Shown: positions 53,705 through 63,481 of the stretch, in pieces
How the letters are laid out: every line of letters starts with the position of its first letter
How positions within the stretch are numbered: the stretch's first letter is position 1
Assembly (NCBI RefSeq): GCF_003837805.1
Contig: NZ_RQIT01000027.1
Location: forward strand, 38,869-102,868
Reading direction: 5' to 3'
Source of the DNA: Bradyrhizobium sp. RP6
GTDB taxonomy: Bacteria; Pseudomonadota; Alphaproteobacteria; Rhizobiales; Xanthobacteraceae
Length of the DNA stretch: 64,000 bases
Notes under the pieces: model-generated
Databases searched by the model: none
Told to the model about the DNA's origin: nothing
The model's input: the letters and a program-made list of their open reading frames with translations, nothing else
Translations under genes and position numbers: made by a program

Positions 53705-54622
53705 CTAACCAGCGCGCCGCTTCTCCAGCCCCCGCCCTGTTTCCAGCATCAGCCGCCGCAGCCAGATCGAGCCCGGGTCCATCTGCGCCCGCGTCGGATG
53801 GAACATGAACTGCTCGTCGATCCCGGGATCGAGCGGCGGCGTCACCGTGACGAGACCGAGCTGCTTCGACAGCGCCGCGATCAGCCGGCGCGGCACGAAG
53901 GCGACGAGGTCGGTGCGGGCGGCGACGTGCAGCGCTTCGAGATAGCCTGAGACCACCAGCGCAATGTGCCGCTCGATGCCCTTGGCTCGCAGCCAGGTGT
54001 CGATCAGGTCCTCGCTGTTGCCGCGGATGATCACGCCGACATGGCGCGCGGCGAGGAACGTCTCGCGCCGTTTCAGCTTCGCGGCCATGGGGTGGCCGCG
54101 CCGCACCGCCAGCGCGTCGCTGTCGGTATAGAGCAGCTGGCGGTGAAAGCCCTTGAAGGCATTGCCGATCGAGATCACGAGATCGATCGTGCGGGCGAAC
54201 TCGGCGTAGAAGATCGCAGGTCCCCGCCACGGCACGACGTCGATGCGGACATTGGGCGCGGCCTGCGTCACCTTCTCCGTCAACGGCGGCATCAACAGCT
54301 CGACCGCGAGGTCGGGCATCATCAGGCGGAATTGCCGCTCGCTGCGCGCGGCATCGAATTCGTCCGGCACGAACAGCCCACGCACCTGATCCAGCGCCTG
54401 CGCCAGCGGGGCGCGCAGCGCCTGAGCCCGTGGCGTCAGCTCCATCCGTGCACCGGTGCGTACCAAGAGCGGATCGCCGAAGATGTCGCGCAGGCGCTGG
54501 AGCGCATGGCTCGTCGCCGGCTGCGAGAGCCCGATCCTGAGTGCGGCGCGGCTGACATTGGCTTCGCGCAGCAAGGCGTCGAGCGCGGTCAGCAGGTTGA
54601 GGTCGAGCGCAGTCAAATTCAT
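53705..54622 (-). CDS. LysR family transcriptional regulator
   Basis: This 305-residue regulator has the LysR helix-turn-helix (LDLNLLTALDALLREANVSR, SQPATSHALQRLRDIFGDPL) and a ligand-binding domain in the NodD/LinR-like style (PDEFDAARSERQFRLMMPDL). ATG 54622 starts at the conserved MNLTALDLNLL; the longer frame upstream is not conserved. It is divergent from an NTF2-like gene across a 91-base AT-rich gap containing GATA-N10-TATC, a possible operator. Confidence 0.9.
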   Translation of the reverse strand: MNLTALDLNLLTALDALLREANVSRAALRIGLSQPATSHALQRLRDIFGDPLLVRTGARMELTPRAQALRAPLAQALDQVRGLFVPDEFDAARSERQFRLMMPDLAVELLMPPLTEKVTQAAPNVRIDVVPWRGPAIFYAEFARTIDLVISIGNAFKGFHRQLLYTDSDALAVRRGHPMAAKLKRRETFLAARHVGVIIRGNSEDLIDTWLRAKGIERHIALVVSGYLEALHVAARTDLVAFVPRRLIAALSKQLGLVTVTPPLDPGIDEQFMFHPTRAQMDPGSIWLRRLMLETGRGLEKRRAG

Positions 54623-54713
54623 CAGATGAATAGATATCATATAAGGTATCAATTTGAAGAATTTGGATTCTGCGTCGAAGATCCTCCTGTTCTCAGCACA
54701 AGGAGATGCCGCC

Positions 54714-55157
54714 ATGAGCGCTGCCGCCAACAAGAAACTGATGCAGGATATCTTTGCCGCCGCGGCCCATACCGATCCGGCCGCGCGGGACCGAGCCTTG
54801 TTTGCCGCCAGCCTTGCCGACGACGCCAAATGGGTCGTGACCGGGCAATATTCCTGGTCACGCGCGTTCTCGGGCAAGGAGGCGATCCTCAACGATCTGC
54901 ACGGCTATGTGCGCACGCGCCTGCGCGATCGCACGCGCACAATCGCCCACCGCTTCATTGCCGAGGGCGACATCGTCGTGGTGGAAGCCAGGGGCGACAA
55001 CGTCACGCCAGACGGGGTCCGTTACGACAATGACTATTGTCTCGTGTTCCGCCTCGAGGACGGCAAGATCAAGGAGATCCGGGAATACTGCGACTCGGTC
55101 CTGACCGAGAAGGCGCTGGGTCCTTTTCCGCAGGCTCCGGTGAGGGTTGCGAGCTAG
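54714..55157 (+). CDS. NTF2-like (SnoaL-type) protein
   Basis: This 147-residue cone-shaped NTF2-fold protein shows WVVTGQYSWSRAFSGKEAIL and DGVRYDNDYCLVFRLEDGKI followed by KEIREYCDSVLTEKALG, the typical SnoaL-like end. Family members bind or isomerise small hydrophobic molecules. AAGGAG lies eight bases before ATG 54714. It is divergent from the LysR gene, which probably controls it. Confidence 0.85.
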   Translation: MSAAANKKLMQDIFAAAAHTDPAARDRALFAASLADDAKWVVTGQYSWSRAFSGKEAILNDLHGYVRTRLRDRTRTIAHRFIAEGDIVVVEARGDNVTPDGVRYDNDYCLVFRLEDGKIKEIREYCDSVLTEKALGPFPQAPVRVAS

Positions 55158-55502
55158 CGGGACTGAACTGCTGCCAATCCCATCCGGGCAAAGCCGGTGA
55201 TGGTTGTGCGGCCCTGGAAGGCCCTGGTCGAGATGGTCCGTATCAGGCGCACACGTCCAGGGCCCGGGATCGACTCGCTGCCATGACCGAGCGGGAGCTT
55301 CTGGCCTCGGAGATGAGACTTGGGCATGACACGGTCGGAGATCGCCTGCGAGCTGCACAAGCCCCGCCGGCGAAGATGAGGAGTGGCGGGACACGGCCCG
55401 GCGTCCGCTTATGAATGCCGGCGGAACTTTCGGGTTTCGCCGGCGTTCCTTCGCTTCCCGGGGCAATTGCGCCCCCGGGCATCGAGCGCGCTTGGGAATT
55501 TC
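55158..55502. other. Intergenic stretch, 345 bases, no gene seen
   Basis: I see no supported gene here. The open frames on both strands have no family resemblance. The right part holds inverted pieces (GCCGGCG with CGCCGGC; CCCGGGG with CCCCCGGG) shortly before the heme oxygenase start, so it probably carries that operon's promoter and leader. No clear -35/-10 pair could be assigned. Confidence 0.5.
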
Positions 55503-56087
55503 ATGCTGGCTGGGGTTTCTAACGTCTCGATACAGCTCAACCACAGCTTCCCCGGACTGCGCGAGCGACTGAGAGAAGCGACTGCGGACGCGCACCGGGA
55601 ACTCGACGCACAGTTTTCATCGTTCGATCTCACCGTCATTGCGGGCTATCGCCGCTTTCTTCAAGCCAGCGCCGGCGCGCTGCTTCCACTCGAAGATGCG
55701 CTCGAGCAGGCAGGCGTCGTTCGGCTGTTTCCGGACTGGCCGGAGCGGTCGCGTCGCGCCGCGATCACAGCTGACCTCCGACGGCTCGGCAGCGCCGCGC
55801 CATCCATCGTGTTTGTGCCGCCGCTGACGTCCGGTGGTGTGCTCGGCACGATGTACGTGCTGGAGGGCTCGCGGCTCGGAGCCAGGTATCTGCTGAAGCA
55901 GGTCGCGGATGCGGTCGACCCTCGTATCAGTGCGGCCACCAGCTATCTCAGCCATGGTGCAGGCAAGCGGCTCTGGCAGAGCTTCCTGTCGAAGCTTCAG
56001 GGCGATGGGGCTTGTGACGAGGATGACGTGATCCAGGCGGCGCGCGCCGCCTTTGCCGCATTCGAGCAGGCGGCGGACCGCGCATGA
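55503..56087 (+). CDS. Biliverdin-producing heme oxygenase
   Basis: This 194-residue protein fits the bacterial heme oxygenase family: LRERLREATADAHRELDAQF carries the proximal His, and GVLGTMYVLEGSRLGARYLL is the distal helix with the flexible Gly pair. It cleaves haem to biliverdin, iron and CO. Its stop overlaps the bacteriophytochrome start by four bases, so its likely task is to supply the biliverdin chromophore. ATG 55503 fits the family start; the longer frame is unconserved. Confidence 0.92.
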   Translation: MLAGVSNVSIQLNHSFPGLRERLREATADAHRELDAQFSSFDLTVIAGYRRFLQASAGALLPLEDALEQAGVVRLFPDWPERSRRAAITADLRRLGSAAPSIVFVPPLTSGGVLGTMYVLEGSRLGARYLLKQVADAVDPRISAATSYLSHGAGKRLWQSFLSKLQGDGACDEDDVIQAARAAFAAFEQAADRA

Positions 56088-58630
56088 ACGAGGCGGTCGA
56101 TCTCACCAATTGCGATCGCGAGCCGATCCACATTCCCGGCAGCGTGCAGCCGTTCGGTTTCCTGCTCGCTGTGCTCCCGGATTTCACGATCTGCATGGCA
56201 TCGGACAATGTCGGCAGCTTCCTCGGCGCTGACATTGCCGAGCTGCTGCAACGACCGCTGTCGAGCGTGATCTCGGCAGCGGCCGTCGAGACGATCCGCA
56301 GCCGTGTCGATCATCTGGGCGGTCCGGACGCCACCGAACGGCTGTTCGGCGTGGAGCTGCAGTCGGGCAGGGCTCCCTTCGACCTCTCCATTCATCTTTC
56401 CGGTGTCTATCTGATCATCGAGGCGGAGCCGAGCGTCCACGAGCCCGGCGTCAATTCCGGCGAACTCGTGCGCCTGATGCTTGAAAGGATCCGCAAGACG
56501 CACGGCATGGCCGATCTGGCGCGGGAGGCGGCGCGCCAGCTCAAGGCGCTGACCGGTTTCGACCGCGTCATGGTCTATCAGTTTCATCCGGACGGGTCAG
56601 GCGAGGTGATCGCCGAGACCGCGGAGGCCCGGCTCGAATCCTTCCTCGGCCTGCGTTATCCCGCATCGGACATTCCAAGGCAGGCGCGGGCCCTCTATCA
56701 GCGCAACTGGCTGCGCATCATCGCCGACGTCAACGCAAGGCCGGCCGCGCTGGTATCGACGGCTACGCACAACGCAGGGCTGCTCGATCTTTCGATGAGC
56801 GTGCTGCGCTCGGTCTCGCCGATCCACATCGAATATCTGCGCAACATGGGCGTTGCCGCCTCCATGTCGGTGTCGATCCTGCGCGATGGCAAGCTGTGGG
56901 GCCTGTTTGCCTGCCATCATTATTCGCCGCGGTATATTTCGTTCGACAAGCGTACGGCCTCCGAGCTGTTCGGTCAGATGTTCTCCTGGATCGTGCAAGG
57001 GCGCGAGCGCGAGGGCGATGTGGCCTATGAGGCCCGCGCCCATCAGGTCCAGGAGCGGTTGATCGAGATGGCGGCTTTCCACGAGCACAGCCGCCGCGCG
57101 ATCGTCGATTTCCTCGGTGACTACCGCAAGATGATCGAGTGCGACGGCGTCGCGGTCTGGTCCGACAACAAGATCGCGCTCGATGGAGAGACGCCGACCG
57201 AAGACGAGGTGAAGGATCTTGTCGGCTTCATCAACCGCACTTCGCCGGGGCGGATCTTCGCGAGCGCCGAGATCGCCAAGGTCTATGCCGCCGGCCAGGC
57301 CTTCCGTGACCGCGCGGCGGGCTTTCTCGCCATCCCGATCTCGCGCACTCCGCGCGACTGCCTGATTTTCTTTCGGCGCGAGGTGACGCGCTCGGTCAAA
57401 TGGGCCGGCGATCCCAACAAGGTGTACGACGAAGGTCCGCACGGGCCGCGCCTGACGCCGCGCAAGAGCTTCGAGCTCTGGCAGGAGACGGTGGCGGGGC
57501 AGTCGAAGCCGTGGTCGGCGGCCGACATCCGCATCGCCGAGAGCCTGCGCGTCACGCTGCTGGAGGTCATCCTGCAACTGTCCGACCTCGCCGCGCGCGA
57601 GCGCCGCGGGGCGCAGGAGCGGCAGGAACTGATGATCGCCGAGCTCAATCACCGCGTCCGCAACATCCTGAGCCTCGTTCGCGCCCTGGTGGCGCAGAGC
57701 AAGGAGACCGCGACCAGCGTCGAGGAGTTCGCCGGCGTTCTCGGCGGCCGCATCCAGGCTCTGGCGCGCGCCCACGATCAGATCACAAACCTGAACTGGG
57801 CCCCGGTCGCGCTCCGCACCTTGGTCGAGTCCGAGGCCGGCGCCTATCTCGGCGCGCGCGCGGGACGGGTGAAGATGGGCGGTCCGGACGTCGCGCTGGA
57901 TCCCAAGGCGTTCGCCACGCTGGCTCTGGTCGTGCACGAGATGATGACCAATTCCGCCAAGTATGGCGCACTTGCCGATTCCACCGGCAGTGTCGAGGTG
58001 GTCTGGCGCCTCGATCCGTCTTCCAGCCTCGTCATCGAATGGAAGGAGAGCGGCGGTCCGCCGGTGCAGCCGCCGTCGCGGCGCGGCTTCGGCACGACGA
58101 TCATCGAGCGATCGGTGCCGTTCGACCTCAAGGGCGATGCCGAGATCCGCTTCGACCTCCTGGGCGTGCAGGCGAAGTTCGTGATTCCCCCCAATTTCGT
58201 CGAATTGGTCCCGTCTATCGCAGGAGCCGCCATGCGCGTCGAGGAGCAGCAGTCCGCCCGACCCAGGATTTCCGACACGGTGCTGATCGTCGAGGACAAT
58301 CTGATCATCGCGATGGCGGCGGAGGTCATCCTGCTCGATCTCGGCGCCCGCCACGTCGACACCGCAGCCACCGTCGATCAGGCGCTGCGCTCGATCGAGC
58401 GCACCCGACCGAGCTTTGCCCTGCTCGATCTCAACCTCGGCAGCGAGAGCAGCATCAAGGTGGCACAGAAGCTGAAGGAGATCGGGGTGCCCTTCATCTT
58501 TGCGACCGGCTATGGCGAGCGCGCGCCGATCCCCGAGCAATTGGCGTCGGCGCCGGTGGTCCAGAAGCCCTACACGCTGGAAGTGGTCGAGCATGCACTC
58601 GACAAATTGCGGAAGGCCGGCGCCTCGTGA
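56084..58630 (+). CDS. bphP: Bacteriophytochrome with HWE histidine kinase and receiver domain
   Basis: This 848-residue photoreceptor senses red/far-red light. Seen in order: N-terminal biliverdin Cys at about 10 (LTNCDREPIHIPGS), PAS, GAF with YPASDIPRQAR, PHY with WAGDP and the PRKSF tongue, an HWE-type kinase (AELNHRVRNILS; N-box HEMMTNSAKYGAL; EWKESGG for the WxE) and a C-terminal receiver (VEDN, phosphoacceptor in LLDLNLG, VQKPY). All key residues are present. HWE kinase with a built-in receiver is less common than the HisKA form. It is coupled to the heme oxygenase gene. Confidence 0.95.
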   Translation: MNEAVDLTNCDREPIHIPGSVQPFGFLLAVLPDFTICMASDNVGSFLGADIAELLQRPLSSVISAAAVETIRSRVDHLGGPDATERLFGVELQSGRAPFDLSIHLSGVYLIIEAEPSVHEPGVNSGELVRLMLERIRKTHGMADLAREAARQLKALTGFDRVMVYQFHPDGSGEVIAETAEARLESFLGLRYPASDIPRQARALYQRNWLRIIADVNARPAALVSTATHNAGLLDLSMSVLRSVSPIHIEYLRNMGVAASMSVSILRDGKLWGLFACHHYSPRYISFDKRTASELFGQMFSWIVQGREREGDVAYEARAHQVQERLIEMAAFHEHSRRAIVDFLGDYRKMIECDGVAVWSDNKIALDGETPTEDEVKDLVGFINRTSPGRIFASAEIAKVYAAGQAFRDRAAGFLAIPISRTPRDCLIFFRREVTRSVKWAGDPNKVYDEGPHGPRLTPRKSFELWQETVAGQSKPWSAADIRIAESLRVTLLEVILQLSDLAARERRGAQERQELMIAELNHRVRNILSLVRALVAQSKETATSVEEFAGVLGGRIQALARAHDQITNLNWAPVALRTLVESEAGAYLGARAGRVKMGGPDVALDPKAFATLALVVHEMMTNSAKYGALADSTGSVEVVWRLDPSSSLVIEWKESGGPPVQPPSRRGFGTTIIERSVPFDLKGDAEIRFDLLGVQAKFVIPPNFVELVPSIAGAAMRVEEQQSARPRISDTVLIVEDNLIIAMAAEVILLDLGARHVDTAATVDQALRSIERTRPSFALLDLNLGSESSIKVAQKLKEIGVPFIFATGYGERAPIPEQLASAPVVQKPYTLEVVEHALDKLRKAGAS

Positions 58631-58889
58631 GCGTTCGCATGCAGCGCTCTGCATGACGCTGCGCATTCGCGCGCGAACTCTGCATAGCTGCCGACAAAAA
58701 CAGCAGATTTCGTGCCGGCCGATCTCAATCGCGCGAAAGATTTGAAGGTTCAATTAACGAGTGTCCTCCATTGTACCGCGGTGCAGCGTGGGTCGCGAGG
58801 ATGCGACGCGCGGCTGCCGGGGTGGCCGGTGACGATCGCCGGAATCGTTTGGCCGCTCGAAGCGGAATGCATCTGGGTGGACAGTGGGA

Positions 58890-60899
58890 ATGCCGAAATT
58901 TCGTTTGCGGATCAGGGGACGCCTGTACGCAGGCTTCATGGCCCTTGTGGCGGTCGGTCTCGTGATGGCGGTGGTTGCCGTCTGGAATTTGCGGGATGTG
59001 CAGAATCAGGTCGCAAGACAATCCGCGCTCTCGGACAGCACGGCGCGGGTGCTGGAGATTTCCACCCATCTTCAGGCGATCCAGCGCGCCAATCTTCGCT
59101 ACGTCTACGATGCGAACGAGTCTGCGATGAAGGAGGCCCAGGAGCGGGAAACTGCCGCGATCGGGCTGTTGCAGGTCGGGGCGAAGGGCACGCTCTCGGA
59201 GGAGCGGAGAACGCTTTACAACGGCCTCATCGACGACATCGCCCAAATGCGACGTCTGCGTGACAATCTCGGCGACGCCGTCAACGAGGCGAGAACGGGC
59301 AAGGCGACGCTGCTGCCGAGCGGGGAGGATCTGGCCGTCAAGACGGGCAAGCTAGTCGACGTGGCGCGCGCCGCCGTCGACGAAGATACCGCGGCCCTCG
59401 TCGCTGATCTCGAATCGCGAATCCTGCTCGTGAGGATCGCAAACTGGCGCTTTCTGGCCCTTCGCGATACCCAGGGCCCTGCGACCTTCAGGGCGAGCGT
59501 CGACAGGGCCGCGCAACGGCTCGCGGCACTCGAAAAGAGCCCGCAAGCGACGGAGCTGCGAACCACGCTTGCGCCGGTGAAGACCTCGCTTGGAATCTAC
59601 AAATCGGCGTTCGAGACGACGTCCGCCGCGATGCTTCAGGCCGACGAGATCTACCACAAGAATCTCGCGCCCCTCATCGTCGACAGCATCGGCAAGCTCA
59701 AGACCTTGGAAACGGCCCTGAAGCAGGACTACCAGCGATCGCGGACCACTGCCGAAGCCGTGATCGCCGGAACGACGACCGTTCAGGAGATTGCCGGCGG
59801 CCTCGCCATCTTGTTCGGCGGCATCGTTGCCTTCCTGATCGCCCGCAGCATCGTCGGTCCCCTGACCTCGATGACAGGTGCGATGGGGCGGCTTGCCGGC
59901 GGCAATCTCGAGGTCGAGATTCCCGGCCGCGGCAGGGCCGACGAGATCGGCGACATGGCCAAGGCGATCCAGGTGTTCAAGGACAACATGATCGAGACCG
60001 AACGCATGCGTGCCGAGCAGGCCGAGATCGAGGCGCGGCAGGCCGAGAGCCGCAAGGCCGACATGGCCAAGCTTGCCGATCAGTTCGAGCAGGCGGTCGG
60101 TGAGATCGTCAACACGGTGTCGTCGGCGTCGAACGAGCTCGAAGCCTCCGCGGGCACTTTGACCACGACGGCCGCGCGGGCCCAGGACCTCTCGACCGAG
60201 GTCGCCAGCGCCTCGCAGGAGGCCTCGGCCAATGTGCAGGCGGTCGCCTCGGCGACCGAGGAGCTCTCCTCCTCGGTATCCGAGATTGCCCGCCAGGTGC
60301 AGGAATCCGCTCGCATCGCCACCGAAGCCGTCGGTCAGGCGAGCAGGACCAACGAGCGCGTCGGCGCGCTCTCCAAGGCCGCCGCGCGGATCGGTGACGT
60401 GGTCGAGCTGATCAGCACCATCGCCGGCCAGACCAATCTGCTGGCGCTCAACGCCACCATCGAGGCTGCGCGTGCGGGCGATGCCGGCCGCGGCTTTGCG
60501 GTGGTCGCCTCCGAGGTCAAGGCGCTCGCCGAGCAGACTGCGAAGGCCACCGGCGAGATCGCCCAGCAGGTCTCCGGCATCCAGGCCGCGACGGAGGAGT
60601 CGGTCGGCTCGATCAGAGAGATCAGCGGCACCATCGAGCGGCTGTCGGAGATTTCGTCGACGGTCGCCGCCGCCGTGGAGCAGCAGGGCGCGGCGACGCA
60701 GGAGATATCCCGCAATGTCCAGCAGGCGGCCCATGGCACCCAGCTGGTGTCGTCCAACATCGGCGACGTGCAGCGCGGCGCCTCCGAGACCGGATCGGCC
60801 TCCTCGCAGGTGCTGTCGGCGGCGCGCTCGCTGTCGGCCGATAGCAGCCGCCTCAAGCTCGAAGTGGCCAAGTTCCTGAGCTCGGTCCACGCCGCCTAA
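58890..60899 (+). CDS. Methyl-accepting chemotaxis protein
   Basis: This 669-residue chemoreceptor has two membrane segments (LYAGFMALVAVGLVMAVVAV; ILFGGIVAFLIARSIVGPLT), a helical periplasmic sensor of about 270 residues, a HAMP domain (RGRADEIGDMAKAIQVFKDN) and a C-terminal signalling hairpin with IAGQTNLLALNATIEAARAG. It senses an unknown stimulus and controls CheA. ATG 58890 is preferred over GTG 58884. It follows the phytochrome by 259 bases; a functional link is not shown. No che genes are nearby. Confidence 0.93.
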   Translation: MPKFRLRIRGRLYAGFMALVAVGLVMAVVAVWNLRDVQNQVARQSALSDSTARVLEISTHLQAIQRANLRYVYDANESAMKEAQERETAAIGLLQVGAKGTLSEERRTLYNGLIDDIAQMRRLRDNLGDAVNEARTGKATLLPSGEDLAVKTGKLVDVARAAVDEDTAALVADLESRILLVRIANWRFLALRDTQGPATFRASVDRAAQRLAALEKSPQATELRTTLAPVKTSLGIYKSAFETTSAAMLQADEIYHKNLAPLIVDSIGKLKTLETALKQDYQRSRTTAEAVIAGTTTVQEIAGGLAILFGGIVAFLIARSIVGPLTSMTGAMGRLAGGNLEVEIPGRGRADEIGDMAKAIQVFKDNMIETERMRAEQAEIEARQAESRKADMAKLADQFEQAVGEIVNTVSSASNELEASAGTLTTTAARAQDLSTEVASASQEASANVQAVASATEELSSSVSEIARQVQESARIATEAVGQASRTNERVGALSKAAARIGDVVELISTIAGQTNLLALNATIEAARAGDAGRGFAVVASEVKALAEQTAKATGEIAQQVSGIQAATEESVGSIREISGTIERLSEISSTVAAAVEQQGAATQEISRNVQQAAHGTQLVSSNIGDVQRGASETGSASSQVLSAARSLSADSSRLKLEVAKFLSSVHAA

Positions 60900-60928
60900 C
60901 CGAAAGCGGACGTATCCTGCTGCATGGT

Positions 60929-61027
60929 CATTCCGGGGCGGTGCGAAGCACCGACCCGGAATCTCGAGATTCCAAGGTGCGCAACTGCGCACCACCGTTC
61001 GCCGCCCTGCGGCGCCCCGGAATGACT
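60929..61027. repeat. Interspersed palindromic repeat, family A copy 5
   Basis: Begins CATTCCGGGGCGGTGCGAAG and ends GGCGCCCCGGAATGACTG, with GGTGCGCAACTGCGCACC inside. It lies between the stops of the convergent chemoreceptor and GST genes. Confidence 0.8.
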
Positions 61028-61037
61028 GCTACGGCGA

Positions 61038-61718
61038 TCAGGCCGCGTTGATCTTCATGTGCTTGAACATGTTGCTGCGCGCTTCGTCGTCCATCTCGGC
61101 CTTGAAGGTGAACTTGTCCTTCAGGGCGATGGCGCGCCCCGCCGCGGGCCGCGCCGAGATCTCGTCGACGAGCCGCTTCACGTTCGGGTATCGCGCAAAC
61201 GCATCGTCGCCGAGCTTGAACGGCACCATCCGCGCCCAGCCCCACAGTGCCATGTCGACGATCGAATAGCTGTCACCGACCATGTAGCGGCGGCCCTGGA
61301 GGTGACTGTCGAGAATCCTGTAGTGGCGATCGGTCTCGTACTGGTAGCGATTATGGGCGTAGTCGTGGTTCTGGTCCTTCGGCGCAAAATGCTTGAAGTG
61401 GACGGCCTGCCCCGAATATGGCCCGACGCCGGTCGCCACGAACATCAGCCAAGACAGCAATTCGGCGCGGTTCGACGGCAGGAATTTGCCGGTCTTCTCG
61501 GCGAGATAGAGCAGGATGGCGTTCGAGTCGAACACGATCGTGCCGTTGTCGTCGATGGCCGGAACCTTGCCGTTCGGATTGACCTTCAGAAATTCAGGCG
61601 CGAATTGCTCGCCCTTGCGGGTGTCGATCTTGACCGGCTCGAAGGCCAGCCCGGACTCCTCCAGAAACAGCGCAACCTTGGTCGGATTTGGTGATCCGTT
61701 GAAAAAGAATTTGAGCAT
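61038..61718 (-). CDS. Glutathione S-transferase family protein
   Basis: This 226-residue GST begins MLKFFFNGSPNPTKVALFLE with the Ser/Asn N-terminal site seen in the Nu/YfcG-like group, then NPNGKVPAIDDNGTIVFDSN. The C-terminal helical part includes YMVGDSYSIVDMALWGWARM. YfcG-type enzymes often work as disulfide reductases. The start at 61718 fits the family; the longer frame adds 29 unconserved residues. It is convergent with the chemoreceptor gene. Confidence 0.92.
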   Translation of the reverse strand: MLKFFFNGSPNPTKVALFLEESGLAFEPVKIDTRKGEQFAPEFLKVNPNGKVPAIDDNGTIVFDSNAILLYLAEKTGKFLPSNRAELLSWLMFVATGVGPYSGQAVHFKHFAPKDQNHDYAHNRYQYETDRHYRILDSHLQGRRYMVGDSYSIVDMALWGWARMVPFKLGDDAFARYPNVKRLVDEISARPAAGRAIALKDKFTFKAEMDDEARSNMFKHMKINAA

Positions 61719-61844
61719 CGAGCATCTCCCCGGTGTCTGTTGCGCGCGCGGACGCGACGTGGTTGGGCGGACCTTGTCTTGCCTGAACCCGTCGCGGGAG
61801 AGCAACCGGCGAGTTTGCCGGGCGGCGTCTGCGCGCTACGCAGA

Positions 61845-62171
61845 TCAAGCGGCGTAACAAAGGCCGATGGCCGCCGTAATGACCATGGTCGCGCCCACGG
61901 CCTCCAGCCGCAGCCCGAGCCGTGCGGCCAGATGCATGTCGGAGGCCCGCGCCGCGCGTTCCGGTCCGCGCGCGAAGCCGTGGACGATGACGTCGTGGTT
62001 GAAATTGTCGTGCGCCTCGTTGCTGCTGGCGAGCCCGACGCAGATCACGAGCATGCCGAACAGTGCGAGGCCGAAAAATCCCAGCATCGCGATCAGGAAC
62101 ATCGGAAACATGCCGGCCAGGAAGATCGGCAGTAGCGGCACCAGCAGCAATGTCTCGGAGTGGCGTCGCAT
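61845..62171 (-). CDS. Small membrane protein, unknown
   Basis: This 108-residue protein has two adjacent hydrophobic helices (TLLLVPLLPIFLAGMFPMFL; GFFGLALFGMLVICVGLA), a short polar loop with HDNFNHDVIVHG, and a third hydrophobic end (VGATMVITAAIGLCYAA). I do not recognise a family. The membrane pattern and codon use look genuine. It lies between ccrM and the GST gene on the same strand, 126 bases from the GST start. Confidence 0.6.
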   Translation of the reverse strand: MRRHSETLLLVPLLPIFLAGMFPMFLIAMLGFFGLALFGMLVICVGLASSNEAHDNFNHDVIVHGFARGPERAARASDMHLAARLGLRLEAVGATMVITAAIGLCYAA

Positions 62172-62350
62172 GGAAGCTGGCCAGGTCAGGACAATGCGCT
62201 GATCCTAGTCCTGCTGGCGGCCGGGTTCAACCAAGCGCGTCGTTCCCGGGGCGGGCGATGCGCGAGCGGCTGCGTCATTCAAGCGGCTATTGGGGCCAAG
62301 GCGCAAGAGCGCCTTTGCCCACCTTGCGAGGCTACGACGCGCGGCAACGG

Positions 62351-63481
62351 CTACTCGGCCGCCATGCCGGCGCGGATCTCGGCGCGCAGTTCGTCGATCA
62401 GCTTGAGACCCTTCTTGGTCTCGACGTGCCAGAAGGTCCAGCCGTTGCAGGCCTGCGCGCCTTGCGCCACCGCGCCGATGCGGTGGATCGAGCCGACCTT
62501 GTCGCCCAGCATGATGGCGCCGTCGGCACGGACCAGCGCGCCCAGCTTCTTCTTGGCGTCGAACAGTTTCGTGCCGGGCATGATCATGCCGCGCTCGATC
62601 AGCTCGGCGAACGCGACGCGCGGCGCTTCGCGCGCGGTCATGAACGGGGCGAGGCTCTCCTCCGGCAGCGGCTCGACGGCGGCGATGCGGGCCTCGGCCG
62701 CCTTGGCGTAAGTCTTGTCGCGCTCGAAACCGATATAGGAGCGGCCGAGGCGCTTTGCGACCGCGCCGGTGGTGCCGGTGCCGTTGAAGGGATCGATCAC
62801 GAGATCGCCGGGCCTGGATGACGACAGCAGCACGCGCGCGAGCAGGCCTTCCGGCTTCTGCGTCGGATGCACCTTCTTGCCGTCGGCGCCCTTGAGGCGC
62901 TCTTCGCCGGTGCAGAGCGGGATCAGCCAGTCGGACCGCGCCTGCACGTCCTCATTGGCGGCCTTCAGCGCCTCGTAATTGAACGTGTAGCCCTTGGCCT
63001 TCTCGTCGCGCGCGGCCCAGATCATGGTCTCGTGCGCGTTGGTGAAGCGGCGGCCGCGGAAATTCGGCATCGGGTTGGTCTTGCGCCAGACTATGTCGTT
63101 CAGGAGCCAGAAGCCGAGGTCCTGCATGATCGCGCCGACGCGGAAGATGTTGTGATAGGAGCCGATCACCCAGATCGTCGCCGACGGCTTCATCGCACGG
63201 CGGGCGGCAAGCAGCCAGGCGCGGGTGAAATCGTCATAGGCGGAGAACGAATCGAACTTGTCCCAGTCGTCGTTGACGGCATCGACATGGGATTCGTCGG
63301 GGCGCTTGAGATCGCCCTTGAGCTGGAGATTGTAGGGCGGGTCGGCGAACACCAGGTCGACCGAACCAGCCTGAAGCTTCGACATCTCGGCGACGCAATC
63401 GCCGAGAATGATGCGATGCGAAGGAGACTCAAAATTTGTGCGGGGCGCCCTTGCAGACGCCCCGCGACGCGACTCTACCAT
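62351..63481 (-). CDS. ccrM: Cell-cycle-regulated adenine methyltransferase CcrM (GANTC)
   Basis: This 376-residue N6-adenine methyltransferase has the catalytic DPPY motif (LVFADPPYNLQLKGDL) and the SAM-binding region LVIDPFNGTGTTGAVAKRLG in the beta-class order, plus KVHPTQKPEGLLARVLL. The C-terminal domain of about 80 residues (AFAELIERGMIMPGTKLFD) is typical of CcrM and its GANTC specificity. CcrM methylates hemimethylated GANTC after replication and so couples gene expression to the cell cycle. Four GANTC sites lie at or just before its start. Confidence 0.95.
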   Translation of the reverse strand: MVESRRGASARAPRTNFESPSHRIILGDCVAEMSKLQAGSVDLVFADPPYNLQLKGDLKRPDESHVDAVNDDWDKFDSFSAYDDFTRAWLLAARRAMKPSATIWVIGSYHNIFRVGAIMQDLGFWLLNDIVWRKTNPMPNFRGRRFTNAHETMIWAARDEKAKGYTFNYEALKAANEDVQARSDWLIPLCTGEERLKGADGKKVHPTQKPEGLLARVLLSSSRPGDLVIDPFNGTGTTGAVAKRLGRSYIGFERDKTYAKAAEARIAAVEPLPEESLAPFMTAREAPRVAFAELIERGMIMPGTKLFDAKKKLGALVRADGAIMLGDKVGSIHRIGAVAQGAQACNGWTFWHVETKKGLKLIDELRAEIRAGMAAE

